Positions 8,034 through 16,288 of a DNA stretch of 64,000 bases are shown here, in pieces. The notes under the pieces were generated by a model. That model was given only the letters and a program-made list of their open reading frames with translations. It did not search any database and was not told the DNA's origin. This DNA is from CAVYUC01 sp963771595 (GTDB lineage: Bacteria > Bacteroidota > Bacteroidia > Bacteroidales > Prolixibacteraceae), in contig CAVYUC010000015.1 in assembly GCA_963771595.1 (NCBI GenBank), forward strand, positions 62,001-126,000, in the 5' to 3' direction. A program made the position numbers and the translations under genes. The first letter of the stretch is position 1; each line of letters begins with the position of its first letter.

Positions 8034-9617
8034 ATGACAGATTTTAAACGTACTCTCATAACCACTGCACTTCCATATGCCAACGGGCCCATCCACATCG
8101 GGCACCTGGCCGGGGTATACGTCCCTGCCGATATTTATGCCCGCTACCTCCGCCTGAAAAACGAGGATGTATTGCTCATTGGCGGTTCCGACGAGCACGG
8201 AGTGCCCATTACCTTAAAAGCCAAAAACGAAGGAGTTACGCCGCAGGATGTGGTGGATAAATTCCATAAAATTATAAAAGAGTCGTTTCAGAAATTCGGA
8301 ATTTCATTCGATGTATATTCCCGTACAAGCGCCGAAGTGCATCATGAAACAGCTTCCGGTTTTTTCAAAAAACTGTACGATGAGGGCAAGTTTATCGAAA
8401 AAACATCGGAGCAATATTACGATGAAGAAAACAAACAGTTCCTTGCCGACCGCTACATCATTGGCACCTGTCCGAAATGCGGCTTCGAAAAAGCATACGG
8501 CGACCAGTGCGAAAGCTGCGGAACTTCGCTTAGTCCAACCGAACTCATTAATCCCACCTCGATGATTAGCGGAAATCAGCCGGTGCTGAAGGAAACCAAA
8601 CACTGGTATCTTCCGCTCAATGAGTACGAACCGTGGCTGAAAGAATGGATACTGGAAGGCCACAAAGAATGGAAACCTAATGTTTACGGGCAGTGCAAAT
8701 CTTGGATCGACAGCGGACTGCAGCCGCGCGCCGTTACCCGCGATCTGCAATGGGGCGTGCCGGTTCCGGTGGAAGGCGCCGAAGGAAAAGTACTGTACGT
8801 ATGGTTTGATGCGCCCATCGGTTATATTTCAGCTACAAAAGAGCTGACACCCGAATGGGAAAAATACTGGAAAGACCCGGAAACCCGCTTGTTGCATTTC
8901 ATCGGGAAAGACAATATCGTTTTCCATTGCATTATTTTCCCGGCCATGTTAAAAGCTGAAGGTACATTTAACCTGCCGGAAAATGTGCCGGCCAACGAAT
9001 TCCTGAACCTCGAAAACGACAAGATTTCCACTTCACGAAACTGGGCAGTATGGCTGCATGAATATCTCGAAGATTTTCCGGGGAAGGAAGATGTGTTGAA
9101 ATATGTACTCACGGCCAATGCCCCGGAAACCAAGGACAACGATTTTACATGGAAGGATTTCCAGAACCGAAATAATAACGAACTGGTGGCTGTGCTCGGC
9201 AATTTTGTGAACCGCGCGCTGGTGCTCACCCAGAAATATTTCGATGGTGAAGTGCCCGAAGCCGGTGCATATACCGATTTCGACAAGGAAACGCTTTATT
9301 CGATTGCCACAATCAAAGCCGAAGTGGAAAAAAGCCTCGACAGTTTCCGTATCCGCGAAGCATTGAAAAATGCAATGGACCTGGCGCGGCTTGGTAACAA
9401 ATACCTGGCTGACGAAGAACCGTGGAAGAAATTCAAGACCGATCCGGAACGGGTAAAAACAATTTTAAATGTAAGCCTGCAAATTACGGCCAACCTCACC
9501 ATTTGCCTGGAGCCGTTTTTACCATTCAGCATGGAAAAACTGCGCGGGTTCCTCAACTTCGATAAACAGGACTGGGACAAACTGGGAAATACAAGTCTGC
9601 TTACCGGCCGGACATAA
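8034..9617 (+). CDS. metG: Methionyl-tRNA synthetase, catalytic and anticodon domains (frame interrupted)
   Basis: Charges initiator and elongator tRNA-Met with methionine. The class I signatures are present: PIHIGHLAG (HIGH motif, about residues 18-26) and a KMSKS-like KISTS. A zinc knuckle CPKCG...CESCG sits in the connective-peptide insert. The frame stops at residue 527, where the family continues. Reading the next frame from 9610 gives GHKINSPELLFEKIEDE, the normal continuation. One extra G in ACCGGCCGGACAT (around 9606) explains the break. The catalytic core is whole, so the shortened product might still work. Confidence 0.93.
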   Translation: MTDFKRTLITTALPYANGPIHIGHLAGVYVPADIYARYLRLKNEDVLLIGGSDEHGVPITLKAKNEGVTPQDVVDKFHKIIKESFQKFGISFDVYSRTSAEVHHETASGFFKKLYDEGKFIEKTSEQYYDEENKQFLADRYIIGTCPKCGFEKAYGDQCESCGTSLSPTELINPTSMISGNQPVLKETKHWYLPLNEYEPWLKEWILEGHKEWKPNVYGQCKSWIDSGLQPRAVTRDLQWGVPVPVEGAEGKVLYVWFDAPIGYISATKELTPEWEKYWKDPETRLLHFIGKDNIVFHCIIFPAMLKAEGTFNLPENVPANEFLNLENDKISTSRNWAVWLHEYLEDFPGKEDVLKYVLTANAPETKDNDFTWKDFQNRNNNELVAVLGNFVNRALVLTQKYFDGEVPEAGAYTDFDKETLYSIATIKAEVEKSLDSFRIREALKNAMDLARLGNKYLADEEPWKKFKTDPERVKTILNVSLQITANLTICLEPFLPFSMEKLRGFLNFDKQDWDKLGNTSLLTGRT

Positions 9618-10068
9618 AATCAATTCCCCCGAACTGCTGTTCGAAAAAATAGAAGATGAGGTTATTGAAGCACAGTTGCAAAAGCTGCTCGATGCGCGCA
9701 AAGCAAATGAGGCGGCGGCAGCAAAAGCAAAACCGGCAAAAGAGAGTGTGGAGTTCGATGATTTCGCGAAAATGGACATCCGCACAGGAACAGTTCTGGA
9801 AGCCGAAAAAGTGGCCAAAACAAAAAAACTGCTCAAACTGAAAATCGACACAGGAATCGATAAACGCACTGTGGTTTCGGGCATTGCGGAATATTACCAG
9901 CCCGAAGATTTAATCGGCAGGCAGGTTTCCATCCTGGTGAACCTGGAACCAAAAAAGCTGCGTGGCATCGAATCACAGGGGATGATTTTATGCGCCGAAG
10001 ATGCCGATGGAAAACTGTCGATTGTGGAACCTGACCGGAAAGTGAAAAATGGATCGGAAATAAAATAA
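9610..10068 (+). CDS. metG: Methionyl-tRNA synthetase C-terminal tRNA-binding domain, out of frame with the front part
   Basis: About 152 residues read in the +1 frame: the end of the helical domain (GHKINSPELLFEK), an Ala/Lys-rich linker, then a Trbp111-like OB-fold tRNA-binding domain (FAKMDIRTGTVLEAE, LVNLEPKKLRGIESQGM). In Bacteroidota this is normally fused to the catalytic part in a single protein of about 680 residues. No ATG opens this frame near its start; a TTG at 9676 is the first candidate. Either the split is a sequencing error or the gene is now in two pieces. Confidence 0.85.
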   Translation, partial: GHKINSPELLFEKIEDEVIEAQLQKLLDARKANEAAAAKAKPAKESVEFDDFAKMDIRTGTVLEAEKVAKTKKLLKLKIDTGIDKRTVVSGIAEYYQPEDLIGRQVSILVNLEPKKLRGIESQGMILCAEDADGKLSIVEPDRKVKNGSEIK

Positions 10069-10140
10069 AAGCCCCTTATACCTTCCGCCGAAAGGCGGAG
10101 AGGAATTTTATCCCCCTTTGGGGAAACAAGGGGGCTTCTT
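10069..10140 (+). terminator. Terminator-like GC hairpin after metG
   Basis: AAGCCCCTT at the start pairs with AAGGGGGCTT at 10128-10137, enclosing CCGCC-GAAA-GGCGG and CCCC-TTT-GGGG. A short T-rich run follows. It begins right at the metG stop. Confidence 0.65.
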
Positions 10141-10143
10141 TCC

Positions 10144-10191
10144 GCAGTTTGCAGTACTGTTCCGAAACTTCGGAACGGATCGGCAAACTGC
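10144..10191. repeat. Nested inverted repeat
   Basis: GCAGTTTGC (10144-10152) pairs with GCAAACTGC (10183-10191); inside it GTTCCGA pairs with TCGGAAC (10159-10176). It may be a second terminator or a REP-like element. There is no T-run after it. Confidence 0.6.
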
Positions 10192-10352
10192 ACTATATAT
10201 AACAACCGCTTTTGTACGCAAGGGCGGTTTTTATTTGCACTATTTATCGAATAACACAAATCAGATAATCCAGTTGAACACCGGCATTTTTCTTATATTC
10301 AACAATTTTCAGGGATGATGGCATAAAAATGTACAGGTTAGAATTAGCCACA

Positions 10353-10556
10353 CTAATCAGTTTTTTCTTCCAACCGGAACAACTCTTCTACCCGTAACTT
10401 GAAATATGCTGCAAGTTTTAATGCGGTTTGAACGGACGGAACAAATTTATTCCGCTCGATGGCATGAATGGTTTGGCGCGAAACTCCAATAGCCACGGCC
10501 AGTTCTTCCTGGGTTTTATCGTGTATAACACGGTGCAGTTTTACATTGTTTTTCAT
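10353..10556 (-). CDS. Xre/Cro-type HTH regulator
   Basis: A 67-residue DNA-binding protein consisting of one HTH_3 domain: QEELAVAIGVSRQTIHAIERNKFVPSVQTALKLAAYF, the usual helix-turn-helix with the recognition helix around SRQTIHAIE. This small-protein type is commonly encoded next to an integral membrane protein, as here. The gene starts three bases after the upstream membrane-protein gene ends, so the pair is one operon. The regulated target is unknown and may be its own promoter. Confidence 0.92.
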   Translation of the reverse strand: MKNNVKLHRVIHDKTQEELAVAIGVSRQTIHAIERNKFVPSVQTALKLAAYFKLRVEELFRLEEKTD

Positions 10557-10559
10557 AGG

Positions 10560-10991
10560 TTACCACTCGAGAATAGATATTTTTCTAAAATACCGCACAA
10601 TTAAATACAGCACCAACTGGGTGCCGATAAATGTCGACGGCTCGATCCTAATCTCTCGGTTAACCATGTACAAAACGAAAATAAACACAATGGTCACCAC
10701 AAGAATGATATAAGCCGATTCATACCTCAGTCGCTGGGTAAATTCGTCGTCTCTTTTGTTTTTCGACAAAATATAGATCAGCAAACCACAAAGCAAAACA
10801 TAGTCTGCAATTTGTGAAACTTTTTCAGGGAGTACTCTTTTAAATTCAACTTTTACAGGGTCAGACTGATTTTCATTATATCCATCCATAAAACCTTGCC
10901 TGCCATCGTCAATTGCACTCAAAATAAATCCAGATAAAAAAATGATAAGACCAATCTTTTTAAAAATGTGAGGTAGTAGTAGTAGTTTCAT
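10560..10991 (-). CDS. Small membrane protein paired with an HTH regulator
   Basis: A 143-residue protein with about four hydrophobic segments (residues ~10-28, 62-78, 92-110, 120-135) and a charged DGRQGFMDGYNENQSD loop. I do not recognise a family motif; such proteins often accompany small Xre regulators of the YgzD type. It is the first gene of a two-gene operon with the regulator and may be the regulator's target or signal sensor. That role is inference. Confidence 0.8.
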   Translation of the reverse strand: MKLLLLPHIFKKIGLIIFLSGFILSAIDDGRQGFMDGYNENQSDPVKVEFKRVLPEKVSQIADYVLLCGLLIYILSKNKRDDEFTQRLRYESAYIILVVTIVFIFVLYMVNREIRIEPSTFIGTQLVLYLIVRYFRKISILEW

Positions 10992-11104
10992 CGGTTAAAA
11001 GTTATAATAACATGACAAATGTAAAATATAATTTACAAATGACAAATAAAATAGAAATAACATCGAACTGCATTATCGATTCGTTGTGAAATCAAAATGA
11101 CGAT

Positions 11105-12554
11105 TTAATCTTCTTCGGCTGGTACCCATTCCAGTGCGCCTAAATCGGGGCCTTCATCTTCCAGTCGGGAATTATTGTCCAAATCCAGGGGGAAAAGAGT
11201 TGCAATTTCCACATTGCCCACATTTCTTGCAGGCGATAATGAATCGACCTTATAGACAGATGCTGAAATTCCGGTAAATTTTGGTTCTTCATTAAAAACA
11301 GACTGAACAAAAGAACCCGATGGTGCGGAATTTTCACTGGTTTTCAGTAGAGAGTTTACATAGCTGAATTCGAACCGGCCTTCACCCTTGCTGTCAAAAT
11401 AAATTTCATCGGTTTTGTTTCCGTAAATGATGCAGTTTCCAAAACGGGCATTAAAATCGAAACTGTATGTTTTTTTATTGTGGATAAAATAATTATTGAG
11501 CAACAGTGCAGATTCCTTTCGCTTTCCCGCATAATAATTGGCTATTGTGCAGTGATAAAATTCATAGTCACCGCCATAGCGCAGTGCAACCGTCCAGGAA
11601 CCGCTGTTGGCAAAAATGCAGTTGGAAGCTTTGACTGTTGTGGTGCGGGCGTCGAGGCAGTTGAGGGTCATGTTTTCAATGCGGGTATTTTTAAGGGTTA
11701 AAACCGGGTTTGCCGAAGGCCCAAGACTATCCACCTGAATACCTTTCCCTGCATTTTTAATTATTGCATAATCAATATTATTGTCCACACTTCCCAAAAG
11801 AAAATGAATTCCGCCGTATATATACACGCTTCCATCATCGAATACCAAATCGGCCCCCCACTGTCCGGGAACATCCTGATAATCCTTTTCCAGCCTGTCG
11901 CCAAGAAATTTTACCGGTTCTTCAAAGGTCCCGTTAACCCGGAGTGTTCCCTTTACAAACATTCCGGATCCCTTGTGAAAGTGAATCCGGCACCCGGGAT
12001 CAATGGTGAGCGTTTCCAGCGAATCGACCAAAACAGAATTGTAAACCAGATAGGGCTTATCATTTTGCCAGTGCTGCGATTTAATCACTTCGCCATCGAA
12101 CAAATGAAAATCCTGTCCAAATGCAATTAAATCCACATCCTGTCTGTTTCCGTTCACATCGAAAACAATGGAATCGTGCATGATCATTGGATTATTTTGT
12201 CCGGTTGGATCGATGGTCACTTCCACAAAAATATAAAGACTGTCGCCGGCACGAATTGCCACATCGTTTACCGAATTCGAATTATCGCCATTAATGTTTA
12301 AACGAAAAACTGAATTATCGCCCTCTGCCAGATAAATCCTTGAGATTTTTATATGCGCCCGAACCCGGATTTATTACCCGAAACAATTTGGTAGTGGACC
12401 CAATGCGTGTAAAAACAGTATCGAAAGTTACTGTATCCGATGAAAATGTAAGCTGAATGTTGTTGCTATCCGGATTGATTTCCTCTTCATTACAGGAAAA
12501 AATGCACACGATAAAAAAGAGGGATGAAATGATGATGAAAAACTGTTTAGCCAT
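11105..12554 (-). pseudogene. Frameshifted lipoprotein with right-handed parallel beta-helix domain
   Basis: The N-terminal piece (12315-12554) has a signal peptide and lipobox (FSCNEEE) followed by DTVTFDTVFTRIGS, and stops early at residue 79. The rest (11105 to about 12354) continues in another frame: HIKISRIYLAEGDNSVFRLN, DVAIRAGDSLYIFVEVTIDP, then a parallel-beta-helix region. The join near 12350 needs one missing base in GGCGCATATAAAA. The whole product would be about 480 residues, a surface or periplasmic lipoprotein of unknown role. The long remaining frame is otherwise clean, so this is recent decay or a sequencing error. Confidence 0.8.
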
Positions 12555-12647
12555 TCGTTTTTTGGTTAAAACGTTTTGTTGTTCATTTTAATGCATGGCC
12601 GGATAAAAATTTTCGAAGGATGTTTGAATTACATTTTTAAATTGTGA

Positions 12648-12679
12648 TTGTCAATTCCCTGATTAAATCCATATCTTTG
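12648..12679 (+). promoter_or_regulatory. Bacteroidota promoter for the GH127 gene
   Basis: TTG at 12648-12650, 21 bases, then TATCTTTG at 12672-12679, close to the -33/-7 consensus. The ATG follows 30 bases later. Confidence 0.65.
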
Positions 12680-12709
12680 AAAGAACCAGTATAACCAATT
12701 CTACCGACT

Positions 12710-14653
12710 ATGAAAAGTTTCGTTTACCTTTTCACCCTGCTTCTTGTTCTTGCAGCTTGTTCGCAAAAAGAAAACACATTGAAAAAAGATTATCCCATTC
12801 AGCCAGTATCGTCACAAAATGTAAAACTGACCGACAATTTCTGGTCGAAACGCATTGCAACCAATCGCGAGGTAACAATTCCCTATTGTTTCGAAAAATG
12901 TGAAGAAACACACCGCATTGCCAATTTTGCCATTGCCGGCGGATTGATGGACGGAACCTTTGAGGGTATCCGTTACAACGATTCCGATGTGTTTAAAATT
13001 ATGGAAGGTGCGGCGTATTCCCTTCAGCAAAAATACGATCCGGAACTGGATAAATACCTCGATGATTTAATTGCACAGATTGCTGTAGCGCAGGAAGCGG
13101 ATGGTTATTTGTACACCATCCGCACCATAAAAGGCGACTCCGCAATGACAGAGCGCGAAGGCAAGGAGCGCTGGTCGCAGGTGCGGAACCACAGCCACGA
13201 ACTGTACAACATGGGACACATGTACGAAGCGGCAGTGGCACATTACAATGCTACCGGCAAAACCAGCTTTCTGAATGTTGCCCTTAAAAATGCAGATTTG
13301 ATTGCATCGGTATACGGCCCCGATAAACGCCATGACGCGCCGGGCCACCAGGAAATTGAAATCGGGCTGGTGAAACTTTACCGCACCACCGGCGATAAAA
13401 AATATCTCGACCTTGCGCAATTTTTTTTAAACGAACGCGGGAAATCCGGCATCCGCAATCCGGAAAGTAACAGCCAGTGGGAAAACGGCGCCTACTGGCA
13501 GGACCACAAACCGGTGGTTGAACAAACAGAGGCTGTTGGTCATGCAGTGCGTGCAACCTACATGTATTCGGGAATGGCCGATGTGGCAGCGCTCACCGGT
13601 AATCAGCAATTCGTTGATGCCATCAACACGATTTGGGAAAATGTGGTTGAACAGAAATATTACATCACCGGCGGAATTGGAGCCATGTATGAAGGCGAAG
13701 CGTTTGGTGAAAATTACCAGTTGCCCAATCATGCCTACAACGAAACCTGCGCAGCCATTGCAAATGTGTTCTGGAACCACCGCATGTTTCTGATGAACGG
13801 CGACAGCAAATATATCGACGTGCTGGAACGGACTCTATACAATGCGGTATTGCCCGGAATTTCATTCGAAGGAAATACGTTTTTCTATCCGAATGTACTC
13901 GAATTCGACGGCAAAGAACCATTTAACCAGGGGGCAACCGGACGCAAACCCTGGTTCGACTGTTCGTGCTGTCCGTCGAACCTCTCGCGGTTTATTCCGG
14001 CCGTTCCCGGTTACCTGTATGCGCAAAAGGGGGATGAAGTTTATGCCAACCTTTTTGCCGCCAGCACCACCCAATTCAACCTGAAAAACAATGAATTTGA
14101 AATTCAGCAGGAAACAAAATATCCGTGGGAAGGAAATATCCGGTTTAAAATTCGGACAGATAAACCGCAGGATTTTACTTTGAAAATTCGTGTCCCGGGA
14201 TGGACACAAAACCATCCGGTACCCGGCGACTTGTACCATTATGAAAATAAGCAGGAAAAGGAAATCCGCCTTTTTGTAAACAATGAACCGGGGTCAGTGA
14301 AAACTGAAAAGGGTTACATTACACTGAATCAGAAATGGAAAGACGGCGATGTGGTGGAACTGGTGCTCCCGATGGAAGTTCGCAAAGTTGTTCCCAATGA
14401 AAATATAAAGGAAATTAAAGGTAAAGTGGCCATAGAGCGCGGCCCGATTGTATACTGTGCCGAACAGGTGGATAATCCGGAAGGTGTGTTGCAGAAAACC
14501 ATTCCGGATGAAACGGAGTTTGCGGCTAAATTTGAAACCAATTTATTGCAGGGGGTTGTAAAACTTGAAGGTTCAAACGGACTGGAGTTGGTACCCTATT
14601 ACGCCTGGAGCCACCGCGGCCAGGGCGAAATGGAAGTTTGGTTTAGACAGTGA
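12710..14653 (+). CDS. GH127 beta-L-arabinofuranosidase-like lipoprotein
   Basis: A 647-residue glycoside hydrolase of family 127 (formerly DUF1680), which removes beta-L-arabinofuranose from plant glycoproteins or polysaccharides. The signal peptide ends in a lipobox (LAACSQ), so the enzyme is probably lipid-anchored. The zinc/cysteine active site of the family is complete: NETCAA (Glu345, Cys347) and CSCCPSN (Cys418, Cys420, Cys421), the second-last cysteine being the nucleophile in the characterised enzyme HypBA1. The next gene is a secreted VOC protein 70 bases downstream. No SusC/D pair is nearby, so this is not a classical polysaccharide locus. Confidence 0.93.
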   Translation: MKSFVYLFTLLLVLAACSQKENTLKKDYPIQPVSSQNVKLTDNFWSKRIATNREVTIPYCFEKCEETHRIANFAIAGGLMDGTFEGIRYNDSDVFKIMEGAAYSLQQKYDPELDKYLDDLIAQIAVAQEADGYLYTIRTIKGDSAMTEREGKERWSQVRNHSHELYNMGHMYEAAVAHYNATGKTSFLNVALKNADLIASVYGPDKRHDAPGHQEIEIGLVKLYRTTGDKKYLDLAQFFLNERGKSGIRNPESNSQWENGAYWQDHKPVVEQTEAVGHAVRATYMYSGMADVAALTGNQQFVDAINTIWENVVEQKYYITGGIGAMYEGEAFGENYQLPNHAYNETCAAIANVFWNHRMFLMNGDSKYIDVLERTLYNAVLPGISFEGNTFFYPNVLEFDGKEPFNQGATGRKPWFDCSCCPSNLSRFIPAVPGYLYAQKGDEVYANLFAASTTQFNLKNNEFEIQQETKYPWEGNIRFKIRTDKPQDFTLKIRVPGWTQNHPVPGDLYHYENKQEKEIRLFVNNEPGSVKTEKGYITLNQKWKDGDVVELVLPMEVRKVVPNENIKEIKGKVAIERGPIVYCAEQVDNPEGVLQKTIPDETEFAAKFETNLLQGVVKLEGSNGLELVPYYAWSHRGQGEMEVWFRQ

Positions 14654-14723
14654 GGCCATTCCGGCTTCCCTCCGGGTAAGAATAAACTCTGTATAAAGAA
14701 AACAAAACTTAAATAACAGCATC

Positions 14724-15239
14724 ATGAAAAAGCTACATCTTATTTTTATCGCAGTTTTTACCCTGATAGTGGCAACTGCAGGGGCACAGGAAAAATTTGG
14801 AAAAGGACAGGTCACCCAAATTGGCCTGGTGGTGAACGACATTGAAAAAGCATCGGAAAAATGGGCGGCCATTTTAGGATTCAGTGAAGTTCCGGAACCT
14901 ATAATTACCGACGAATACGACAAGGCCCATACACAGTTCGAAGGCGCTCCAACTGAAGCGCAGGCCAAACTGGCATTCTTCCGGCTCGAAAACCTGACCA
15001 TTGAACTGATTGAACCGGTGGGCAAAAAAAGTACCTGGTACGAGTACCTGAAGAAACATGGCGAAGGCATCCACCATATTGCATTTAATGTGGACGGTAT
15101 GGAAAAGAGTGTAAACTATCTTGAAAACAAAGGCGGCAGGCAGGTACAAAAAGGAGATTTCACAGGTGGCAGCTATTCGTATGTGGAAATGCCGGAAATT
15201 GGTGTGATTTTCGAATTGCTCACCAATACCGGAAACTGA
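14724..15239 (+). CDS. Exported VOC-family protein (methylmalonyl-CoA epimerase-like fold)
   Basis: A 171-residue protein with a signal peptide (residues 1-21, ending GAQ) and one complete VOC/glyoxalase domain: QIGLVVNDIEKASEKWAAILGF, LAFFRLENLTIELIEP, HHIAFNVDGME and FELL. The metal-ligand position that is His in the first strand of most members appears as Gln (TQIGLV); the second (HHIAF) and last (FELL) ligands are present. The cytoplasmic relatives act on CoA esters, but export makes that unlikely here. It lies just after the GH127 gene and may share its transcript. Confidence 0.85.
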   Translation: MKKLHLIFIAVFTLIVATAGAQEKFGKGQVTQIGLVVNDIEKASEKWAAILGFSEVPEPIITDEYDKAHTQFEGAPTEAQAKLAFFRLENLTIELIEPVGKKSTWYEYLKKHGEGIHHIAFNVDGMEKSVNYLENKGGRQVQKGDFTGGSYSYVEMPEIGVIFELLTNTGN

Positions 15240-15240
15240 T

Positions 15241-15864
15241 TTAAACGATTAACAGCAGCGCAATCAGTAAAACAAACAGCATAAAAAGGATAAACTGGTT
15301 ACGGACAAATAACCCGAGCAGGATAAGGATTTCCACTTCATCGCCGAGGGTGGTAAAAAGCTCAATTTCGCCTTTGTCCTTTGTGATGAATTCATTCGAG
15401 GTGTAAACGATGATTTCTTCTCCGTTATATTTCCACGACCAGCGCGACTGCCAGAAGTTGTTAATTTCCAGCTCGAAACGTTTGCCGTTAATCACCACAT
15501 CGCTGCGGGGGTTAAAAAGGTTAATCATTACCATGCCAAGCAGGCTCTGGTCGTTGGCATCATATATCTCCAGTTTCGACAGGAAGAATCCACGGTTCAT
15601 GGAAAACAGCCGGCCGTAAATCATGGCTTGAGCGGTGGAACTTAACATGTTCTCCCACTCAATTTTCCCGATCAACTCTTTGTTTCGTTTTATCTCCAGC
15701 TTCGACCCAAAAATTGCTTTTGTCCACTGCAGCTTTTCCATCATTTCTTTTTCATTACGAGAGATGCAATTTAAAGATTTATTCCTGAAAGATGATTGAA
15801 GCAATCCATTGAATTGTTCGATTTTAGAATCTTTAACGAAATTAGTTATTGAGCGAGATTCCAT
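15241..15864 (-). CDS. Hypothetical protein with C-terminal membrane anchor
   Basis: About 207 residues from the ATG at 15864; the upstream TTG at 15870 is less likely, and an internal MMEKLQW start (about 15744) is possible. Residues about 45-165 are rich in beta strands (KLEIKRNKELIGKIEW, GFFLSKLEIYDANDQSLLG, FELEINNFWQSRWSWKYNG) and recall tubby-C/LURP-like folds, though weakly. The last 25 residues are almost all hydrophobic and form a tail anchor. It is convergent with the VOC gene, one base apart. No function can be assigned. Confidence 0.7.
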   Translation of the reverse strand: MESRSITNFVKDSKIEQFNGLLQSSFRNKSLNCISRNEKEMMEKLQWTKAIFGSKLEIKRNKELIGKIEWENMLSSTAQAMIYGRLFSMNRGFFLSKLEIYDANDQSLLGMVMINLFNPRSDVVINGKRFELEINNFWQSRWSWKYNGEEIIVYTSNEFITKDKGEIELFTTLGDEVEILILLGLFVRNQFILFMLFVLLIALLLIV

Positions 15865-15956
15865 TATCAATGAAAAGGTAACCCTGCATTTTCTATGTTA
15901 TAAAACATTTGCACTAACAAAATTCAATAACCCAATGGTATTAAAATATTTACAAT

Positions 15957-16027
15957 CCCTGTTTTTATTTGGAACAAATAAAAACAGGGGGGGGAGGAGG
16001 GGGATTTGATATATAGAAGTTCTATAT
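15957..16027. other. Perfect hairpin, G8 tract and operator-like palindrome before the first leader module
   Basis: CCCTGTTTTTATTT (15957-15970) pairs perfectly with AAATAAAAACAGGG (15976-15989). It runs into a G8-A-GG-A-G5 tract (15987-16003). A perfect 8-1-8 palindrome ATATAGAA-G-TTCTATAT follows at 16011-16027, 55 bases before the leader ORF. The first could be a terminator-like fold, the last an operator. The interval 15865-16081 has no gene. Confidence 0.6.
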
Positions 16028-16081
16028 TTATTTTCACTAACTTTAAGATTCACGAACTTGAAATTATTTTCACAATATAAT

Positions 16082-16126
16082 ATGAAACACATCATCTTTC
16101 TTATTAAGAACAAATTTATTGGATAA
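16082..16126 (+). CDS. Leader peptide 1 (ends NKFIG)
   Basis: A 14-codon ORF, MKHIIFLIKNKFIG, with its stop TAA touching the first stem of the structured element at 16127. The same arrangement recurs at 18508 and 19994. The three peptides differ at the start but all end NKFIG-stop; the nucleotide differences within those last codons (TTT/TTC, GGA/GGG, AAC/AAT) are synonymous, which supports selection on the peptide. It probably acts in cis, through ribosome position, on the element after it. Confidence 0.7.
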   Translation: MKHIIFLIKNKFIG

Positions 16127-16250
16127 GCCTCCCCGGGGACAAATCCACGTCTTATTTTGTTCCCGGCCCGGGGAGGCAGGCAGTTTTGATAATCACCCGT
16201 ACAAAACTACTATCCGGGAACGACTTTTACAAGGTGGCTGCTGTAAAAGT
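16127..16250 (+). promoter_or_regulatory. Conserved structured leader element, copy 1
   Basis: Stem P1 GCCTCCCCGGG (16127-16137) with CCCGGGGAGGC (16167-16177); stem P2 AGTTTTG (16182) with CAAAACT (16202-16208); stem P3 ACTTTTACA (16223-16231) with TGTAAAAGT (16242-16250). GTTCCCGG in the P1 loop (16159-16166) is complementary to CCGGGAAC between P2 and P3 (16214-16221), giving a pseudoknot. The P1 loop also holds ATCCACGTCTTA, conserved in copy 2 and mostly in copy 3. It ends 38 bases before the module's first start codon. Confidence 0.75.
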
Positions 16251-16288
16251 TAGTTGTAGTCAAACATTAACTTATTAAAACTATTACT

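Noticed and set aside
8304..9884. Several open frames of 90-154 codons antisense to metG
   Set aside because: They overlap a well-supported gene, have no family features, and are typical of codon-bias shadows.
12710..15239. GH127 and VOC genes considered as part of a polysaccharide utilisation locus
   Set aside because: No SusC/SusD pair or sugar regulator is adjacent.
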